Source: JAULUH01 sp032111745 (GTDB lineage Bacteria > Chloroflexota > Anaerolineae > JAAEKA01). Taken from it: a stretch of 6,100 bases of DNA. The position numbers and the translations under genes were made by a program. Location of the stretch: positions 1 through 6,100 of the forward strand of contig JAULUH010000148.1 of the NCBI GenBank assembly GCA_032111745.1, given 5' to 3'. Positions 5,001 through 6,100 of this stretch are shown here, one piece after another (position 1 is the first letter of the stretch; each line of letters opens with the position of its first letter). The notes under the pieces are model-generated. The model was not told the origin of the DNA, searched no databases, and was given only the letters and a program-made list of their open reading frames with translations.

Positions 5001-6100
5001 TGCCTTCTCCCGCAGCGCCGATCAACCGGAAGGCGCGCCCGACGATGGCCTGAACCTGACCGAGGTCTGGGGCTACGGCTTCCATCTGCCCGACGGCACC
5101 AGCGCCAGCACCCTGTGGTTCGACCAGGTGCGCCTGCTTGCCCCCACAGCATTGACGGTCACAAACGCAAACGACAGCGGAGCGGGCTCCCTGCGGCAGT
5201 CCATCGCTGCCATCGCCAGCGGCGGCACGGTCAGCTTCGATCCCGGACTGGCCGGCAGCACAATCGCTCTTACCACCGGTCCGCTGGTGGTCTCCGGCAA
5301 GACGATCACCGTCGACGCCTCCGCTGCCCCCGACATCACCGTCAGCGGCGGCGGCAGCGACCGAGTCCTGATCGTCGATCCCGGCGCGATGGCCAACATC
5401 AACTATCTGACTCTGGCCAATGGCTACGGCTGGCAACTGGCCGGCGGCATCCTCAACAACGGCATGTTGACCCTGGATCACGTCACGGTGACCAACAACG
5501 TCATGGCCACCGATGCCGGCGACTTCTGGCAGGGCGGCGGGGGCATCTACAGCGGTGAAGGTGCCGAGCTCCACCTGATCGACAGCACCGTGTCCAACAA
5601 CACGGCCGCCTGGTCCGGTGGTGGTGTGTATGGCTTCTTCAACAGCAACACCGTCATCGAGCGCAGCACCATCAGCGGCAATGTGTCCAACGACGTTGGT
5701 GGCGGCATCCGCATGCTGGGCGACGCCACCATCCTCAACAGCACGATTAGCGGCAACACCGCTACCGGCTGGTACGGCGGCGCCATCTTCCACACCGACG
5801 GCGTGATGGACATGGTCAACTCGACCGTTGCCAACAACGTGGCGCCAGTCTACGCCCCTGCGGCCGTCTTTGTGGGCACCTTCACCAACGCCAGTGCTAC
5901 CCTGAACCTGACCAACAGTATCATCGCCGGCAACACCTTCTCCGGCTGCTTCCTGGCACCGTTCGGCGCCGGGGCTGTGGCCATCAACTCACTCGGCCAC
6001 AACCTGGCCAGTGATGACACCTGCTTCCTGACCTCTGTGGGCGACCAGCCGAACACAGATCCCTTGCTGGAAGCGCTGGCTGACAATGGCGGTCCCACGC
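2008..6100 (+). CDS. Secreted multidomain family 16 glycoside hydrolase (laminarinase-like), 3' end outside window
   Basis: The frame is open from 2008 to the right edge without a stop: at least 1364 codons. Residues 1-29 are a Sec signal peptide (RR at 4-5, hydrophobic core 7-27, likely cleavage after VSA at 27-29). In order follow: carbohydrate-binding module copy 1 (about 32-204), copy 2 (207-396), a Calx-beta domain (403-517), copy 3 (519-1045) interrupted by a calcium-motif module (571-675) and a GH16 catalytic domain (724-971), and a beta-helix (1048 onward). The GH16 motif GEIDIME places the nucleophile at E853, the assisting acid at D855 and the acid/base at E858, so activity is expected. 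The family retains beta-1,3- or beta-1,3-1,4-glucan hydrolysis (laminarin, lichenan type); the exact linkage is not determinable here. The protein should act outside the cell. The adjacent sugar importer fits uptake of its products. Cell-surface attachment, if any, would be encoded past the edge. Confidence 0.92.
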   Translation, partial: MISRRSALTALALMVGLLLGLLAVGIVSAGTDILVDFEGGLPATWFVFNGGGATVSADVQVVGDTDPLARPGQTGDNTVLASTFDVTSGFGGFGDTLNAEDWSSYTGVSFWFYGSNSGQSLQFEIQDNRSDPSTDTAERFDYDFLDDFSGWQKVVIPFADFSRATDFQPGGAPDDGLTLTEMWGWAVVLDGAAGTLSMDDVGLERRIVDDFEFEGPLPSGFDGNGVPIGFYTFQDASSSVVISKVGTPPAPELPATGTPNNVIQVDLNVVSFAGFIHAFENETVDTWVPQDWSDFGGFAVWIYGNNSGTSLFIDLLENRNPGSTTDDAERWTVTLNDDFSGWRYFEFPFDEFTRKGVGNGAPDDGLTLEEVHGWAFGTLGTGGPLTYYLDEASLFGTAVQRPLEVTYSVSNYEVEEGNTAVVTVKLTRSLAEGDPAQVSVDYSTEPGSATPDRDYLVPAPGTLTFVQGGPSEQTFTVETLQDGKFEGDETVILRLSNPVDIPLGFNSQARITILDADAFDFLLIDDFERWPYQFYTAGGATLAQTEIAAGDPMAVPGQGPYEGVLEVTPPIKVDIKVEGNLCPRGNGVIPVILYTTDSFDATTVDHTTVMLGNAYETHVDRKTGLPRRHEEDADRDGDIDLVFHFRANETGLDCDAEVVPFSGMTYDGRTITADGAFAFGRDFALGQDWSLTDGLSFWYYGTGSGDTIYATLKDNRAPDDDSRVMLWSDEFDDPASTPPNPAHWTHEIGDGTVNGIPGWGNSELQYYTDSTENAATDGEGNLVITVEEADGSLPCYYGPCEYTSARLISQYRAEFAYGRIEARIQTPFGAGLWPAFWSLGTDIGVVGWPQTGEIDIMEFVGREPFEVFGTIHGPGYSGGNSFGGTYTFDVPVYEDYHTFAIEWGPDEIHWYVDGINYHNATPGDVAPNQWVFNHPFFLIMNVAVGGNFGGPVGPDTTFPQEMKVDYVRAYGAPDTAERWEAPFVDDFVGWQLVEIPFDAFSRSADQPEGAPDDGLNLTEVWGYGFHLPDGTSASTLWFDQVRLLAPTALTVTNANDSGAGSLRQSIAAIASGGTVSFDPGLAGSTIALTTGPLVVSGKTITVDASAAPDITVSGGGSDRVLIVDPGAMANINYLTLANGYGWQLAGGILNNGMLTLDHVTVTNNVMATDAGDFWQGGGGIYSGEGAELHLIDSTVSNNTAAWSGGGVYGFFNSNTVIERSTISGNVSNDVGGGIRMLGDATILNSTISGNTATGWYGGAIFHTDGVMDMVNSTVANNVAPVYAPAAVFVGTFTNASATLNLTNSIIAGNTFSGCFLAPFGAGAVAINSLGHNLASDDTCFLTSVGDQPNTDPLLEALADNGGPT
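2101..2619 (+). other. Domain: carbohydrate-binding module copy 1 (CBM11/CIA30-like beta-sandwich)
   Basis: Residues 32-204 of the large protein. Landmarks shared with the later copies are: an opening DFE motif (36-38), SFWFYGSNSG near 110-119, DNR at 127-129, DTAERF at 135-140, DDFSGWQKVVIPF near 146-158, GAPDDGLTLTE at 171-181, and a closing DDVGLE strand. This is the uninterrupted reference form: only five residues separate DNR from DTAERF. Family assignment is by pattern recognition; sugar specificity is unknown. Confidence 0.75.
2626..3195 (+). other. Domain: carbohydrate-binding module copy 2 (CBM11/CIA30-like)
   Basis: Residues 207-396. It has the same landmarks as copy 1: VDDFE at the start, AVWIYGNNSG, LLENRNPGSTTDDAERW, DDFSGWRYFEFPF, GAPDDGLTLEEVHGW near 360-374, and YYLDEASLFG at the end. 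It is about 17 residues longer than copy 1, mainly in the N-terminal half (FDGNGVPIGFYTFQD and following). It is a diverged duplicate with clearly different DNA, so an old duplication. Confidence 0.75.
3214..3558 (+). other. Domain: Calx-beta
   Basis: Residues 403-517. Typical Calx-beta features are present: YEVEEGNTAVVTVKLTRS, then VDYSTEPGSATPDRDYLV, LTFVQGGPSEQTFTVETLQD, and the diagnostic FEGDETVILRLSNP followed by ARITILDAD. Acidic residues at the strand ends are the usual Ca2+ ligands of the family. In secreted proteins it acts as a calcium-stiffened beta-sandwich spacer; here it separates the first two binding modules from the third. Confidence 0.88.
3718..4032 (+). other. Domain: inserted module with Asp-rich calcium-like motif
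   Basis: Residues 571-675. It starts KVDIKVEGN, continues NGVIPVILYTTDSFDATTVD, and has DADRDGDIDLVFHFRANETGL (632-652). D634, D636 and D638 form a DxDxDG-type calcium loop. Cysteines at 582 and 654 could form a disulfide. The pattern (DIK..., GVIPV..., DFDATTVD, DVDGDGDLDLVLHFR, TGI.C) is one I recognise as a recurring module in large secreted bacterial proteins, without an established function. Here it lies between the first and second segments of binding module 3. Confidence 0.6.
4177..4920 (+). other. Domain: GH16 catalytic domain (laminarinase-like)
   Basis: Residues 724-971, about 248 residues, a normal full length for a GH16 beta-jelly-roll. It opens with LWSDEFDD and contains WGNSELQYYT, YGRIEARIQTPFGAGLWPAFW (W833 and W837), the catalytic GEIDIMEFVG (E853, D855, E858), FGTIHGPGYSGGNSFGGTY, HTFAIEWGPDEIHWYVDG and MNVAVGGNFGGPVG, ending in VDYVRAYG. 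The extra residue in EIDIME (beta-bulge form) is typical of laminarinases and lichenases of the broad bacterial group rather than of kappa-carrageenases with altered sites. No key residue is missing. Confidence 0.95.
5149..6100 (+). other. Domain: right-handed parallel beta-helix, choice-of-anchor Q type (truncated by window edge)
   Basis: Residues 1048-1364 and beyond. It starts with LTVTNANDSGAGSLRQSI and SGGTVSFDPGL, the usual N-cap of this class. Helical coils recur with the pattern S-T-[VI]-x-[NG]-N at about 1159, 1193, 1220, 1245, 1272 and 1304, spaced 25-34 residues apart. The final part (NSLGHNLASDDTCF, then GDQPNTDPLLEALADNGGPT) matches the conserved tail of choice-of-anchor Q proteins, which normally continues for a few dozen residues into an anchoring region. 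Such helices are structural or polysaccharide-binding. Some beta-helices are lyases, but no catalytic signature is recognisable here. Confidence 0.85.

Larger units (their letters stand above)
3562..5142 (+). other. Domain: carbohydrate-binding module copy 3, split into three segments
   Basis: Residues 519-570, 676-722 and 972-1045 together form a third CBM11/CIA30-like module. Segment 1 opens with LLIDDFERW and ends at GVLEVTPP. Segment 2 holds GLSFWYYGTGSGDTIYATL and DNR (714-716). Segment 3 resumes with DTAERW (974-979), DDFVGWQLVEIPFDAFSR, GAPDDGLNLTEVWGYGF (1009-1025) and LWFDQVRLLA. The segments add up to about 173 residues, matching copy 1 (173). The landmarks occur in the same order, so the two intervening domains look like insertions into loops rather than linear neighbours. 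Confidence 0.8.

Noticed and set aside
3322..5793. An 823-codon open frame on the - strand opposite the large glycoside hydrolase gene
   Set aside because: The + strand frame has a signal peptide and recognisable Calx-beta and GH16 domains through this whole region. The antisense translation is low-complexity (rich in V, G, A, D) with no recognisable domain, as expected from reading the complement of GC-biased codons.
5461..5950. DNA-level tandem repeats or CRISPR-like spacing in the beta-helix region
   Set aside because: The short recurrences (such as AGCACCATCAGCGGCAA and AGCACGATTAGCGGCAA) reflect the coil periodicity of the encoded beta-helix; spacing varies and the copies are too diverged for an array.
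1..6100. tRNA, rRNA, insertion sequence or phage attachment site
   Set aside because: No such element was recognised by eye. The only gap longer than 20 bp is 1330-1477, and it has no tRNA-like cloverleaf or transposase remnant that I can see.

Overview
The window is GC-rich, densely coding DNA with every recognisable gene on the + strand. It holds the end of a carbohydrate ABC-transporter operon, a small glycine-rich DUF1269-type gene, and the first 4.1 kb of a giant secreted multidomain glycoside hydrolase gene that runs off the right edge. The mix suggests a Chloroflexota bacterium (Anaerolineae/Caldilineae-like): CUT1 permeases with an extended extracellular loop, CBM11/CIA30-like modules, a Calx-beta domain and a right-handed beta-helix of the choice-of-anchor Q type. 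The taxonomic call is inference from gene style; no marker gene is present.

Layout. 1-246: C-terminal end of a MalF-type permease. 250-1329: complete MalG-type permease, 3 nt downstream, with its Shine-Dalgarno inside the end of the previous gene. 1330-1477: a 148-bp gap with a compact hairpin, a 20-bp imperfect direct repeat and a larger inverted repeat. 1478-1993: DUF1269-family protein. 2008 to the right edge: one uninterrupted frame of at least 1364 codons. It encodes a Sec signal peptide, two complete carbohydrate-binding beta-sandwich modules, a Calx-beta domain, a third binding module split by two inserted domains (a calcium-motif module and a complete GH16 catalytic domain), and a beta-helix.

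How the genes could work together. The secreted enzyme would bind and cut a beta-1,3- or mixed-linkage beta-glucan outside the cell, and the CUT1 transporter would import the oligosaccharides. The substrate-binding protein (and possibly the ATPase) would lie upstream of the window. The coupling is inferred from adjacency and family knowledge. The role of the DUF1269 protein is unknown.

The most notable feature is the architecture of the large protein. When the two inserts are removed, the third binding module becomes about 173 residues long, the same as the first copy, and the shared sequence landmarks fall in the same order. The GH16 domain therefore appears to sit inside a surface loop of its own binding module rather than next to it.
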